This document shows, piece by piece, positions 1 to 9,400 of a stretch of 45,478 bases of DNA. This stretch comes from SAR324 cluster bacterium (lineage in GTDB: Bacteria; SAR324; XYD2-FULL-50-16; HCM1), in contig PUHO01000016.1 of NCBI GenBank assembly GCA_002995645.1, positions 32,499-77,976 on the forward strand, read 5' to 3'. The notes beneath the pieces are model-generated. The model worked only from the letters and a program-made list of their open reading frames with translations, was not told the origin of the DNA and made no database searches. The translations under genes were made by a program, and so were the position numbers. Position 1 is the first letter of the stretch. Each line of letters starts with the position of its first letter.

Positions 1-722
1 CGAACAGATGGAATTTGCAAACTATGGACAAACGTAGCTAATTCTCTTTGACTATGAGAAAGCGCAATCCCACCACCAAAAAGCAGCAACGGTCTTTTTG
101 CGTCTAAAAGCGAACGAATCGCACGTCTAATTTGCCCTTTATCGCCTTTAACTACCGGTTTATAACCAGCTAACGTAACGAACGAAGAGAAATCATAATC
201 AAATCGATTTGATAAAATATCTGTCGGAATATCTAAGAGAACCGGTCCTTTACGACCTGTGTTTGCAATATGAAAAGCATTCTTTACTGCCGGTATCAAA
301 TCTTTTTCTGATGCAATCAATTCACTATGTTTTGTTACGGGAAAAGTAATATTGACCGTATCTACTTCTTGAAAGAAATCTTGTCCAATAAATTGCCTTG
401 CAATTTGCCCTGTAAAGGCAACAAGAGGAATCGAATCTAACATAGCCGTACTAAGACCGGTTACAAGATTGGTTGCCCCCGGTCCAGACGTGGCAAAACA
501 AACGCCGGCACGCTTTAATATACGAGCAAAGCCGTCTGCCATATGGCTTGCCCCTTGTTCGTGCCTAGCCAGCACATGTTGAATCGGTGAATTTAATAAT
601 TCATCATACAGAGGTAAGTTAGCCCCTCCCGGATAGCCAAAAACATGTGTAATATTTTGCTCTTCCAAGAGGGTTATAATAGCTTTCGCTCCCGTTATAT
701 ATTGTGTAGAAGATGTACACAT
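1..722 (-). CDS. ilvB: Acetolactate synthase large subunit, N-terminal part (cut by window edge)
   Basis: Thiamine-diphosphate enzyme that condenses two pyruvates (or pyruvate and 2-oxobutyrate) in branched-chain amino acid synthesis. My translation from the ATG at 722 begins MCTSSTQYITGAKAII and continues with HVFGYPGGANLPLYDEL, then RHEQGASHMADGFAR, which carries the ThDP-activating glutamate. TSGPGATNLVTGL, PLVAFTGQI, GPVLLDIPTDI and LLLFGGGIALS follow, the usual acetolactate synthase N-terminal pyrimidine-binding domain. About 240 residues are visible; the FAD/central and ThDP-pyrophosphate domains lie outside the window. It starts 19 bp after the rpoC stop with a weak AAAGGG ribosome site, so it may share the rpoBC transcript, an unusual position. 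Other ThDP enzymes such as glyoxylate carboligase are possible but fit less well. Confidence 0.9.
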   Translation of the reverse strand, partial: MCTSSTQYITGAKAIITLLEEQNITHVFGYPGGANLPLYDELLNSPIQHVLARHEQGASHMADGFARILKRAGVCFATSGPGATNLVTGLSTAMLDSIPLVAFTGQIARQFIGQDFFQEVDTVNITFPVTKHSELIASEKDLIPAVKNAFHIANTGRKGPVLLDIPTDILSNRFDYDFSSFVTLAGYKPVVKGDKGQIRRAIRSLLDAKRPLLLFGGGIALSHSQRELATFVHSLQIPSV

Positions 723-741
723 ATACCCTTTAGAGTTGTGG

Positions 742-3700
742 TTATTCTGCGTTATTTACTGTTTCAATCTCACTTTGCATTGAGTCTTCTTGATTTTCCT
801 CGTCACCGTATATAGAATATCCATAGTACCAATCTGAATGTAAACCGGTACCGGCTGGAATCAAGCGTCCCATAATCACGTTCTCTTTCAAACCTTCAAA
901 CGTGTCTACTTTTCCTTCAATTGCCGCTTCCGTTAATATCTTTGTCGTTTCTTGAAAAGACGCCGCCGACATAAACGATTCCGTGCTTAGCGCCGCTTTT
1001 GTTATACCTAACAATATTGGCTCTGTTACAATCAAATTCTTACCTTCAAGGCGTAGCTCTTCGTTCATTTGTGCAATCACGTTTTTATCTATAATCTCGC
1101 CCACTAATAGCGTTGAATCGCCGGGTTTAATTACTTGTATTTTACGCAACATTTGCCTTACAATTAACTCAATATGCTTATCGTTAATTTTTACACCTTG
1201 TAAACAATATACAGATTGTACTTCGTTAACTAAAAACTTATGCAATTCTTTAACGCCTTTTACACGTAAAATAGCATGCGGATCAAGTGCCCCATCTGTT
1301 AAAGCTTCACCAGCGCGAACAAAATGCCCTTCCATTACTAATACTTGTTTAGTACGTGGGATTAAATATTCTCTTGGCTCGCCTACTTCCGGCGTCACAA
1401 TAATACGGCGCGATCGTCTTATATCGTCTCCAAAGCTAACGATCCCGTCAACGTCTGAAATTTGCGATACGTCTTTTAACGACCTTGCTTCTACTAATTC
1501 ACCAACACGAGGCAAACCTCCGGTAATATCTTTATTCTTCGTTGCTTCACGAGGTAACCTTGCTAGCACGTCTCCCGGAAATACTTCTTCGTTTTCCCCA
1601 ACCATCAGCTCCGCGCCAATTGGTAAGTCAAACCCTCTATGTTCTTTGTCGTCTTCTCTCAGAATCGGATTACCGTCAGCATCGCGTAAATCAAGATGCG
1701 GTTTTAAAGATATATGTGACGACTCAACAATCACCCTTCTTTCTTTAGACATTTCTTCTAGTCTTTGTATTTTAAGGTTTTTGTCCTTTTCAATACCACT
1801 ATAAGAAATAAAACAATGAACGTCTACAATCGTTGGTTGTGAGAAAGGATCCCATACTGCGACTGTATCGCCTTTTGTTACTTTAGCACCATTTTTATAC
1901 GAAATAATCGAGCCAATAGGGAGCAAGTAGCGATCTACTTCCCTTCCGTTTTTATCTATAATAACCGCTTCCACTTTCCTAGATTGGACAACTTCTTGTT
2001 GTTGCTTATTCGTTACAGTGTAGCTTTGTTCATATTGTAAGGTACCGGAAAAGCGAACTTCCCAAGAAGTTTCTTCTACTTTTCTACTTGCTGCCCCACC
2101 AATATGGAAAGTACGCATTGTTAGCTGTGTTCCCGGCTCTCCAATAGATTGCGCGGCAATAACGCCAATAGCAACCCCGGTTTGAATTAATTCACCAGTT
2201 ACTAAATCCCTTCCGTAACAATGAGCGCAAACGCCTTTCTTTGATTCACAAGTAAGAACTGAGCGCATTGCTAATTTTTCTAAGCCTTGCTCTTCAATAA
2301 TAGGAAGGTGTTTTTCTACAATTAACGTACCTTCTTTAATTAAAAGTTCGTTTGTTGCAATATCAAAAATATCTTCTGCAACAATACGTCCAAGAATACG
2401 TTCACGTAAAGGAACAATAACTTCCCCATTTTCTAGCAATGATTCTACTACAATAGAATCTAACGTACCGCAATCTTTCATTGTGATCACCGTATCTTGC
2501 GCCACATCAGTTAAACGACGAGTTAAGTAACCTGAATTCGCAGTTTTCAAAGCTGTATCGGCAAGACCTTTCCTTGCACCGTGAGTGGAAAAGAAGTAAT
2601 CTTGTACGCTTAAGCCTTCGCGGAAGTTTGCTTTAATTGGCGTTTCTATAATTTCACCTGACGGTTTTGCCATTAAGCCCCGCATACCACCAAGCTGCCT
2701 GCTTTGATGTTCCGATCCCCTTGCGCCTGAATCAGACATCACAAAAATAGGATTTGGTAAATATAAACCTTTGTCGTTTTTAATTTCTTCCGACATGGCT
2801 TCTTTCATTGAACGCCCTACTTCGTTTGTTACACGCGACCAAATATCAATTACTTTATTATATCTTTCGCCGTCTGTAATAACGCCGTTATCATATTGTT
2901 CTTGGACAACTTCCACTTCTTTCATTCCTTTGCCGAGCAATTCTTCTTTATTAGAAGGAATAACCATATCTTTCATGGCAATAGAAAAACCGGCGCGCAT
3001 AGCATGATAAAAGCCCATATTTTTCATAGCGTCAAGCATTCTTGCTGTTTTAGCACTGCCTGCCGCACGATACGTATCATCTATTAATTGTTCAATATCT
3101 TTTTTCTTTAATAAACGATTAATCCTTGAAAAATCAACTTCTTTTGGAACAATATTATAAAGTAAAACACGTCCTGTTGTTGTTTCTACAAAATCAGAAT
3201 CAGGCAACAATTTCACTTTAATACGAGCTTGTAGGTCAATTCCTTGATATTCATAGGCATATAAAGCCATATCTACACTACCAAAAACTTTACCTTCTCC
3301 TTTACTTCCTTTTGTTTCTTTTGTTACCCAGTAAATACCAAGAATCATATCTTGCGAAGGTAACATAACAGGTAACCCCGTTGCCGGAGAAAGCAAGTTA
3401 TTCACGCCCATAATTAAAATTTTAGCTTCTAATCTAGCTTCAATTGTCAAAGGAACGTGCACCGCCATTTGATCACCGTCAAAATCCGCGTTAAACGCCG
3501 CGCACACAAGTGGATGCAAGGTAATAGCTTTGCCTTCTGTTAACACCGGTTCAAACGCTTGAATCCCTAGTCTATGCAAAGTTGGCGCTCTGTTTAGCAA
3601 TACAGGATGATCTATAATCACCGCATCTAGTGCTGCCCAAATATCTTCATGGCTTTGTTCTACCATAGTTTTAGCGTTTTTAATAGAATTAGCTTGCCCT

Positions 3701-4878
3701 TGTTCTATTAAGTATTTAAATATAAACGGTTTAAACAATTCTAGCGCCATTTTCTTAGGCAAACCGCATTGAGTCAATTTTAAATCAGGACCAACCACAA
3801 TAACGCTACGACCGGAATAATCTACCCTTTTTCCAAGTAAATTTTGTCTAAAACGACCACTTTTCCCTTTTAGCGAGTCACTAAGTGATTTTAACGGTCG
3901 TTTATTTCCGCTTAAAATAGGTCGCCCACGACGTCCGTTATCAAATAAGGCGTCTACTGATTCTTGTAACATTCTCTTTTCATTTTTTACAATAATATCA
4001 GGAGCATTCAACTCAATCAGTCTTTTTAGTCTTGTATTTCTGTGAATAACACGGCGATATAAATCATTTAAATCACTTGACGCAAAACGACCGCCTTCTA
4101 GTGATACTAAAGGTCTTAAATCAGGCGAAATAACAGGTAAAACGTCAAGTATCATATTCGCCGGATCAATACCGGAATGGTAAAACGAATCAACAACTTT
4201 CAATTGTTTAATAATTTTCTTTCGCTTTGCTTCTGACGTAGTTTCTGCTAATTCAACGCGTAATTCTTCGCTAATTTTTTGTATATCTAAAGCACTTAGC
4301 AATTCTTTAATCGCTTCCGCCCCTATACCTGCGTAGTAGTCGTCATATTCATTTTCTAATTGAAAATGCTCGTTTTCTTCTACTATATCCATTGCTTGTA
4401 AGCCGGACGATCCCGGTTCTATTACTATATAAGCGTCAAAATAAATTACTCTTTCCAACGCATGTAACGTCATATCTAGTAATATTGCCATTCTTGAAGG
4501 CAAGCCTTTTAAAAACCAAATATGAGAAACAGGGCAAGCTAGTTCTATGTGCCCCATTCTTTCCCTTCGCACTTTTGATTCAATTACCTCTACACCGCAT
4601 TTTTCACATGTAATGCTACGGTGTTTCATTCTTTTATACTTACCGCATATACATTCATAGTCGTTAATCGGTCCGAAAATCCTTCCGCAAAACAAACCGT
4701 CTCTTTCTGGTTTAAACGTTCTATAGTTAATCGTTTCTGACGTTTTCACCTCACCATGCGACCAATTTCTTATTTCATCGGCTGATGCTAGTGATATTTT
4801 TATCGCTTGAAAATCTAAAGGATTAACAGAATTCGATGTTGTAAACTCTTTCAAAGTAACCTCCATAGGTAAATTCAT
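742..4878 (-). CDS. rpoC: DNA-directed RNA polymerase subunit beta'
   Basis: Largest subunit of RNA polymerase, carrying the catalytic magnesium site. At 1378 aa it has the usual bacterial length. Visible landmarks are the N-terminal zinc ribbon (CICGKYKRMKHRSITCEKCG), the clamp motif NYRTFKPERDGLFC, the bridge from LLGKRVDYSGRSVIVVGP, the catalytic loop NADFDGDQMAVH near residue 462, and the second zinc site CESKKGVCAHCYGRD. The trigger-loop region GEPGTQLTMRTFHIGGAA is also present. The gene lies 28 bp after rpoB in one operon. The start is uncertain: the ATG at 4878 lacks a ribosome site, whereas a TTG at 4854 is preceded at 5 nt by GGAGG (4864-4860). The TTG start would give MKEFTTSNSVNPLDF, closer to the usual N-terminal length. 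ilvB follows instead of the more common rpsL-rpsG. Confidence 0.98.
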   Translation of the reverse strand: MNLPMEVTLKEFTTSNSVNPLDFQAIKISLASADEIRNWSHGEVKTSETINYRTFKPERDGLFCGRIFGPINDYECICGKYKRMKHRSITCEKCGVEVIESKVRRERMGHIELACPVSHIWFLKGLPSRMAILLDMTLHALERVIYFDAYIVIEPGSSGLQAMDIVEENEHFQLENEYDDYYAGIGAEAIKELLSALDIQKISEELRVELAETTSEAKRKKIIKQLKVVDSFYHSGIDPANMILDVLPVISPDLRPLVSLEGGRFASSDLNDLYRRVIHRNTRLKRLIELNAPDIIVKNEKRMLQESVDALFDNGRRGRPILSGNKRPLKSLSDSLKGKSGRFRQNLLGKRVDYSGRSVIVVGPDLKLTQCGLPKKMALELFKPFIFKYLIEQGQANSIKNAKTMVEQSHEDIWAALDAVIIDHPVLLNRAPTLHRLGIQAFEPVLTEGKAITLHPLVCAAFNADFDGDQMAVHVPLTIEARLEAKILIMGVNNLLSPATGLPVMLPSQDMILGIYWVTKETKGSKGEGKVFGSVDMALYAYEYQGIDLQARIKVKLLPDSDFVETTTGRVLLYNIVPKEVDFSRINRLLKKKDIEQLIDDTYRAAGSAKTARMLDAMKNMGFYHAMRAGFSIAMKDMVIPSNKEELLGKGMKEVEVVQEQYDNGVITDGERYNKVIDIWSRVTNEVGRSMKEAMSEEIKNDKGLYLPNPIFVMSDSGARGSEHQSRQLGGMRGLMAKPSGEIIETPIKANFREGLSVQDYFFSTHGARKGLADTALKTANSGYLTRRLTDVAQDTVITMKDCGTLDSIVVESLLENGEVIVPLRERILGRIVAEDIFDIATNELLIKEGTLIVEKHLPIIEEQGLEKLAMRSVLTCESKKGVCAHCYGRDLVTGELIQTGVAIGVIAAQSIGEPGTQLTMRTFHIGGAASRKVEETSWEVRFSGTLQYEQSYTVTNKQQQEVVQSRKVEAVIIDKNGREVDRYLLPIGSIISYKNGAKVTKGDTVAVWDPFSQPTIVDVHCFISYSGIEKDKNLKIQRLEEMSKERRVIVESSHISLKPHLDLRDADGNPILREDDKEHRGFDLPIGAELMVGENEEVFPGDVLARLPREATKNKDITGGLPRVGELVEARSLKDVSQISDVDGIVSFGDDIRRSRRIIVTPEVGEPREYLIPRTKQVLVMEGHFVRAGEALTDGALDPHAILRVKGVKELHKFLVNEVQSVYCLQGVKINDKHIELIVRQMLRKIQVIKPGDSTLLVGEIIDKNVIAQMNEELRLEGKNLIVTEPILLGITKAALSTESFMSAASFQETTKILTEAAIEGKVDTFEGLKENVIMGRLIPAGTGLHSDWYYGYSIYGDEENQEDSMQSEIETVNNAE

Positions 4879-4906
4879 GATATGTTTATTTTTCTATTTT
4901 TATTAC

Positions 4907-7900
4907 TTAATCTAAAAATTCTTTATCCTTGATAAGTTGAAAATCCAGACACAACGCCTTAAGTTCGTTAATAAGTACTTTGAACGATTCAGGAATACCC
5001 ATATATATGTCTGTTTTTCCTTTTACAATGGCGCCATATACTTTATTTCTTCCTTCAACGTCATCTGATTTAACAGTTAACAATTCGCGTAACATATGTG
5101 CGGCACCGTATGCTTGCAATGCCCAAACTTCCATTTCTCCAAAACGTTGCCCACCAAATTGCGCCTTTCCACCAAGCGGTTGTTGTGTTATCAATGAATA
5201 CGGACCAATCGATCTTGCATGAATTTTTTCGTCTACTAAATGATATAGCTTTAACATATATAAATAACCGACCGTTATTTTTTGATCAAAGACTTCTCCA
5301 GTTCGTCCGTCATATAAATTCATTTGCGCGCTTTTATCAAGCCCTGCTTTGCCAAGTAGATAGTGAATATTTTCTTCATGTACCCCGTCAAACACAGGCG
5401 TTGCAACAGGAACTCCTTTTTTCAGTTTTCCGGCAAGCTCTCTTAGTTCTTCATCAGATAACTTATCCAAGTAATCGTTCATTGATTCTTGATTATATAC
5501 TTCTTTTAAGTAACTTCGTAACTGTTCAAACGGCTTCATTTCATCTAGCATTTTTTCAATGCGTTTTCCTATCATGCCAACAGCTAAACCTAGATGCGTT
5601 TCTAAAACCTGTCCAATATTCATCCGTGACGGTACGCCTAGCGGATTTAACACAATATCAATCGACGTTCCATCTTTCATATACGGCATTTCTTCAACAG
5701 GTACAATTTTAGAGATAACCCCTTTATTACCATGTCGTCCGGCCATTTTATCCCCAACAGACAAACGCCTTTTTACAGCTACGTATATTTTAACGCTACG
5801 AACAACGCCCGGCTCTAGCTCGTCTACTCTTAGCTCATAAGCTTTGTTTTTCTCGTATCTTTCTGTTAAGTTTTGAATTTGCTTTAATGCCGTTTCAATA
5901 ATCGCATGTACTGTTGCATCTTTATCTTTATCTTGTAAACGTACTTGATCCCACGCCATAACAGGAATGGTTTTAAATCCGTCTTCTGTTACAGTAGAAC
6001 CTTTTTCCATCAATACTTTCTTACTTGTACTGTCAAGGATATCATGTAGCAACACAGCATTTGCCATTAACGGAAATAGTTTATTCATTGTTAAACGAAC
6101 AATAATTCTTTGTTCGTCTCTATAATCTTCCTCGATTTTCGCTAGATTTTGACTTTCAATTTCTAGCATACGTTCATCTTTAGGAATATCTTTGCGGTTA
6201 AATATTTTCACATCCATTACCACACCGGAAATCCCTTGCGGTACACGTAAAGAAGTATCTCGCACGTCCGCCGCTTTTTCGCCGAAAATAGCTTGCAACA
6301 GTTTTTCTTCCGGATTAAGCTGGCTTTCTCCTTTTGGCGTTGTTTTACCAACAAGAAGATCGCCGGGAGAAACGTAACTTCCTATACGAATAATCCCGCT
6401 TTCATCTAGATTTCTTAAAGCGTGTTCACTAACGTTTGGTAAATCTCTTGTAATATTTTCAGGAACGTTTTTCGTGTCTCTTGCCACTACTTTAAGCTCT
6501 TCAATATGTACAGATGTGAAATTTTCTTTATGTAAAAGTTTTTCGCTTACTAAAATAGAATCTTCATAGTTATATCCATTCCACGGCATAAAGGCGATTA
6601 ATATATTTTGTCCTAATGCTAATTCTCCTTTTTCACAATCACTACCGTCAGCTATGACTTGTCCTTTTTCCACAATTTCACCTACTTTCACAATAGGCGT
6701 TTGATTTAAACAAGTATTTTGATTCGATCTTTCATATTTTTGTAAGTGATAAATATCAACTTCAACGCCGCCTTTTGCTTTTTCGCCTTTTTCTGCATCT
6801 GCTATTACAATAATACGATCTGCTTCAACGCGATCGACTATCCCTTTATTTTTAGCAAGAATACATACGCCCGAATCTTGGGCAACATGTTTTTCCATTC
6901 CTGTTCCCACAAGCGGAGCTTGCGAGCGAATCACCGGGACTGCTTGGCGTTGCATGTTTGATCCCATTAACGCGCGGTTAGCATCATCATGTTCAAGAAA
7001 CGGTATTAACGAAGCGGCAACAGAAACCAACTGTTTTGGCGAAACGTCAATTAAATCAACTTCGTCACTATGTATCATTTTTACTTCGCCGTTAACGTTC
7101 ACCCTTGCTTGGACTAGTTTATCTTGTAATTGTTTATTACTATCTAGCTTAACATTGGCTTGCGCTATTTTATGCATTCCTTCATCAGTAGCAGATAAAT
7201 AGCTTATTTTATCTGTAATTTTGCCATTTTCCACATGTCTATACGGCGTTTCAATAAAACCGTATTTATTAATTTTACTATAAGTTGTTAACGAAGCTAT
7301 TAAACCAATATTAGGACCTTCCGGCGTTTCAATTGGACAAATACGACCGTAATGCGAAGTATGAACGTCCCGCACGTCAAAGCCGGCTCTTTCTCTTGTT
7401 AAACCACCGGCACCAAGCGCACTTAAACGGCGTTTATGTGTAATCTCAGAAAGCGCGTTTGTTTGATCCATAAATTGAGACAATTGACTTGAACCAAAAA
7501 AATCATTAATCGCCGCCATTACTGGTTTTGCATTAATGATATCGTGAGGCATAATATTCTCTGTGTCTTGCATAGAAATGCGTTCTCTAATAGATCGCTC
7601 CATTCTTACTAAACCAATACGAACTTGCCCTTCTAGCAATTCCCCAACGTGGCGCACTCGTCTATTACCTAAATGGTCAATATCGTCTATTTCTCCGCCT
7701 ATACCACTTTTTAAGCATAGTAAATAATTCACTGTAGCAAGTATATCTTCCGGCGTTAAGGTTGTAACCGTTTCATCTACGGCAACCCCTAGTTTTGTAT
7801 TTAATTTCATACGACCTACTACAGATAGATCATAGCTTGCATCATCAAAAAAGAGCTTTTCAAATTGATTTTGCGCTTCTTTTGGACTTAACACTTCACC

Positions 7901-9079
7901 GCTACGTAAATTTTTAAACAAGGCAATCATAGCATTTTGCGGCGTTTTGTTAGCGTCTTGTTCTAGTGTATTACGAAAATCCGCACCAATTCTAGAATCG
8001 TCAATACAAAGCAATTCTAGTTTTGCGATTTTATTTTCTATAAGCATATCTAAAACAGGTTCAGTAATACTTTCATTACATTTGAGTATAACCTCTCCGT
8101 TTTTATCAAGAATATCGCATACAGTGTAACGCCCTATAATCGCTTCTTTTGTTGTTGCTAGCTCTTTAATATCACTTTTTACCAACTTGTTAATCGTTGC
8201 TTTACCAAGTTTTTTTCCTTTGGCAACAAGTTGTTTTGTTTTCTCTTTATCTTCGTAAATCGCTTCAACTGTATATTGATTCAACGAAACAACAGGATCA
8301 AATTCTTTTGTAAACTTCCATTTATCTTCCGTTTTATTATGCGCTTTTTTCAAGCTCACTTTCTCAATATGATAAAAATAGCGTAACAAACTTTCATCAG
8401 AATAATCTAAACACTTCAAAAAGGTAGTTGCTAAAAGTTTCTTACGCCTATCAATACGAACGTATAGCAAATTTTTGGAATCAAAAGCAAAGTCAATCCA
8501 AGAACCGCGTTGTGGCACAATAGAAGTAGAATAAAGTAATTTTCCTTGTATTGTTTTACCTTTATCATGAGAAAAGAAGATGCCCGGCGATTTGTGTAGC
8601 TGACTTACGGCTACTCTTTTTGTTCCGTTAATAATGAACAATCCATTTTCTGTCATTAACGGAAATTCGCCTATATAAATTTCTTGTTCTTTAATATCCC
8701 GTATTTTGGGAGGTGTTTGTTCTTTTTTGCCTTTCTTAGGCGCGGAATCTTCTTCCCAGAGCATTAACTTTACTGTCATACGAACAGGTATGGCATACGT
8801 AGTTCCTCTGATCAAACACTCTTGCATAAGATATTTAGGCTCTCCTAGTTTATAGCAAACGTATTCAAGAGTACATTTACCGGAGAAATCCGTTATAGGG
8901 AATATACTTCGTAGGACTTTTTCCAATCCTTTATCTTCTCTTTTAAAAGGATCTGTGCCTATTTGAAGGAAATCGTCAAACGCTTTGCGTTGCATTTCAA
9001 GTAAATAGGGTGGTTCTAAAACGGTTTGAATTTTTCCGAAATCAATACGAAATCTAGGTTGTGATTTAAATGGTTTCAT
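4907..9079 (-). CDS. rpoB: DNA-directed RNA polymerase subunit beta
   Basis: Second-largest RNA polymerase subunit. Its 1390 aa match the long proteobacterial form rather than the roughly 1180-aa form of Firmicutes and spirochaetes. Landmarks are DIKEQEIYIGEFPLMTENG, the rifampicin-pocket stretch FFGSSQLSQFMDQTN followed by ALSEITHKRRLSALG, GRICPIETPEGPNIGLI, GYNYEDSILVSE, and the C-terminal GKAQFGGQRFGEMEVWALQAYG. In the rifampicin pocket the equivalents of E. coli D516, S522, H526 and S531 are kept, while N518 and P520 are replaced by T and A. The ATG has an AAGGT ribosome site 9 nt upstream. The gene is preceded by about 320 bp of non-coding DNA with its own promoter and then the flagellin gene, not by rplJ-rplL, which is unusual. 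Confidence 0.98.
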   Translation of the reverse strand: MKPFKSQPRFRIDFGKIQTVLEPPYLLEMQRKAFDDFLQIGTDPFKREDKGLEKVLRSIFPITDFSGKCTLEYVCYKLGEPKYLMQECLIRGTTYAIPVRMTVKLMLWEEDSAPKKGKKEQTPPKIRDIKEQEIYIGEFPLMTENGLFIINGTKRVAVSQLHKSPGIFFSHDKGKTIQGKLLYSTSIVPQRGSWIDFAFDSKNLLYVRIDRRKKLLATTFLKCLDYSDESLLRYFYHIEKVSLKKAHNKTEDKWKFTKEFDPVVSLNQYTVEAIYEDKEKTKQLVAKGKKLGKATINKLVKSDIKELATTKEAIIGRYTVCDILDKNGEVILKCNESITEPVLDMLIENKIAKLELLCIDDSRIGADFRNTLEQDANKTPQNAMIALFKNLRSGEVLSPKEAQNQFEKLFFDDASYDLSVVGRMKLNTKLGVAVDETVTTLTPEDILATVNYLLCLKSGIGGEIDDIDHLGNRRVRHVGELLEGQVRIGLVRMERSIRERISMQDTENIMPHDIINAKPVMAAINDFFGSSQLSQFMDQTNALSEITHKRRLSALGAGGLTRERAGFDVRDVHTSHYGRICPIETPEGPNIGLIASLTTYSKINKYGFIETPYRHVENGKITDKISYLSATDEGMHKIAQANVKLDSNKQLQDKLVQARVNVNGEVKMIHSDEVDLIDVSPKQLVSVAASLIPFLEHDDANRALMGSNMQRQAVPVIRSQAPLVGTGMEKHVAQDSGVCILAKNKGIVDRVEADRIIVIADAEKGEKAKGGVEVDIYHLQKYERSNQNTCLNQTPIVKVGEIVEKGQVIADGSDCEKGELALGQNILIAFMPWNGYNYEDSILVSEKLLHKENFTSVHIEELKVVARDTKNVPENITRDLPNVSEHALRNLDESGIIRIGSYVSPGDLLVGKTTPKGESQLNPEEKLLQAIFGEKAADVRDTSLRVPQGISGVVMDVKIFNRKDIPKDERMLEIESQNLAKIEEDYRDEQRIIVRLTMNKLFPLMANAVLLHDILDSTSKKVLMEKGSTVTEDGFKTIPVMAWDQVRLQDKDKDATVHAIIETALKQIQNLTERYEKNKAYELRVDELEPGVVRSVKIYVAVKRRLSVGDKMAGRHGNKGVISKIVPVEEMPYMKDGTSIDIVLNPLGVPSRMNIGQVLETHLGLAVGMIGKRIEKMLDEMKPFEQLRSYLKEVYNQESMNDYLDKLSDEELRELAGKLKKGVPVATPVFDGVHEENIHYLLGKAGLDKSAQMNLYDGRTGEVFDQKITVGYLYMLKLYHLVDEKIHARSIGPYSLITQQPLGGKAQFGGQRFGEMEVWALQAYGAAHMLRELLTVKSDDVEGRNKVYGAIVKGKTDIYMGIPESFKVLINELKALCLDFQLIKDKEFLD

Positions 9080-9293
9080 CGACTATTACCTTGTAAAAAA
9101 ATGGAATAGATATTAAATCAAGATATAATTTTTTGTATATAGGGAGACATAGTTTATACAGTATTCTTGCTTGCGTAAGAAGAATGGACATGTGTAAACA
9201 AACAATAGCGGATTGTCTATTTAAAGATATGGAAATAGTTCCCATTAGTAGTTATTTTGGTAGGCGTGATAAACTTAAGTCATATATTTTTAG
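9080..9293 (-). promoter_or_regulatory. Long untranslated leader of rpoBC
   Basis: AT-rich stretch between the inferred start site and the rpoB ATG. It contains a modest inverted repeat (ATTCTT/AAGAAT arms, about 9162-9185) and no recognisable riboswitch, ribosomal-protein binding site or GC-rich terminator. An unsupported 41-codon frame (9191-9066) overlaps the rpoB start. A leader of this length may be regulatory, but nothing in it identifies how. Confidence 0.35.
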
Positions 9294-9323
9294 AGTATAA
9301 AATTAATAAAGCAATTTTGTCAA
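9294..9323 (-). promoter_or_regulatory. Sigma-70-type promoter for rpoBC
   Basis: On the minus strand TTGACA (9323-9318) is followed after 18 bp by TATACT (9299-9294), a perfect -35 and a 5-of-6 -10. Transcription would start near 9287, leaving a leader of about 208 nt before the rpoB ATG at 9079. This is the only strong hexamer pair I see between flagellin and rpoB. Confidence 0.7.
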
Positions 9324-9400
9324 GCATCAAATAGATTTTTTTTGCAAAATCAAAATAGGATACTATTAAAACTTATTATATATCTTATTATTAAAAATAT

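Noticed and set aside
983..1804. Open frame of 273 codons antisense to rpoC
   Set aside because: Lies wholly inside rpoC on the opposite strand with low-complexity Ser/Thr/Ile content; a shadow frame.
5098..5712. Open frame of 204 codons antisense to rpoB
   Set aside because: Opposite strand of a strongly conserved gene, no family similarity; a shadow frame.
6900..7560. Rifampicin resistance from the beta-subunit pocket
   Set aside because: The main resistance positions (equivalents of D516, S522, H526, S531) are wild type; only N518 and P520 differ, which is not enough to infer resistance.
9066..9191. A 41-codon reading frame in the rpoB leader (minus strand) overlapping the rpoB ATG by 14 bp
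   Set aside because: No ribosome site, no recognisable peptide, and frames of this size occur by chance in 200 bp; it is not called a leader peptide.
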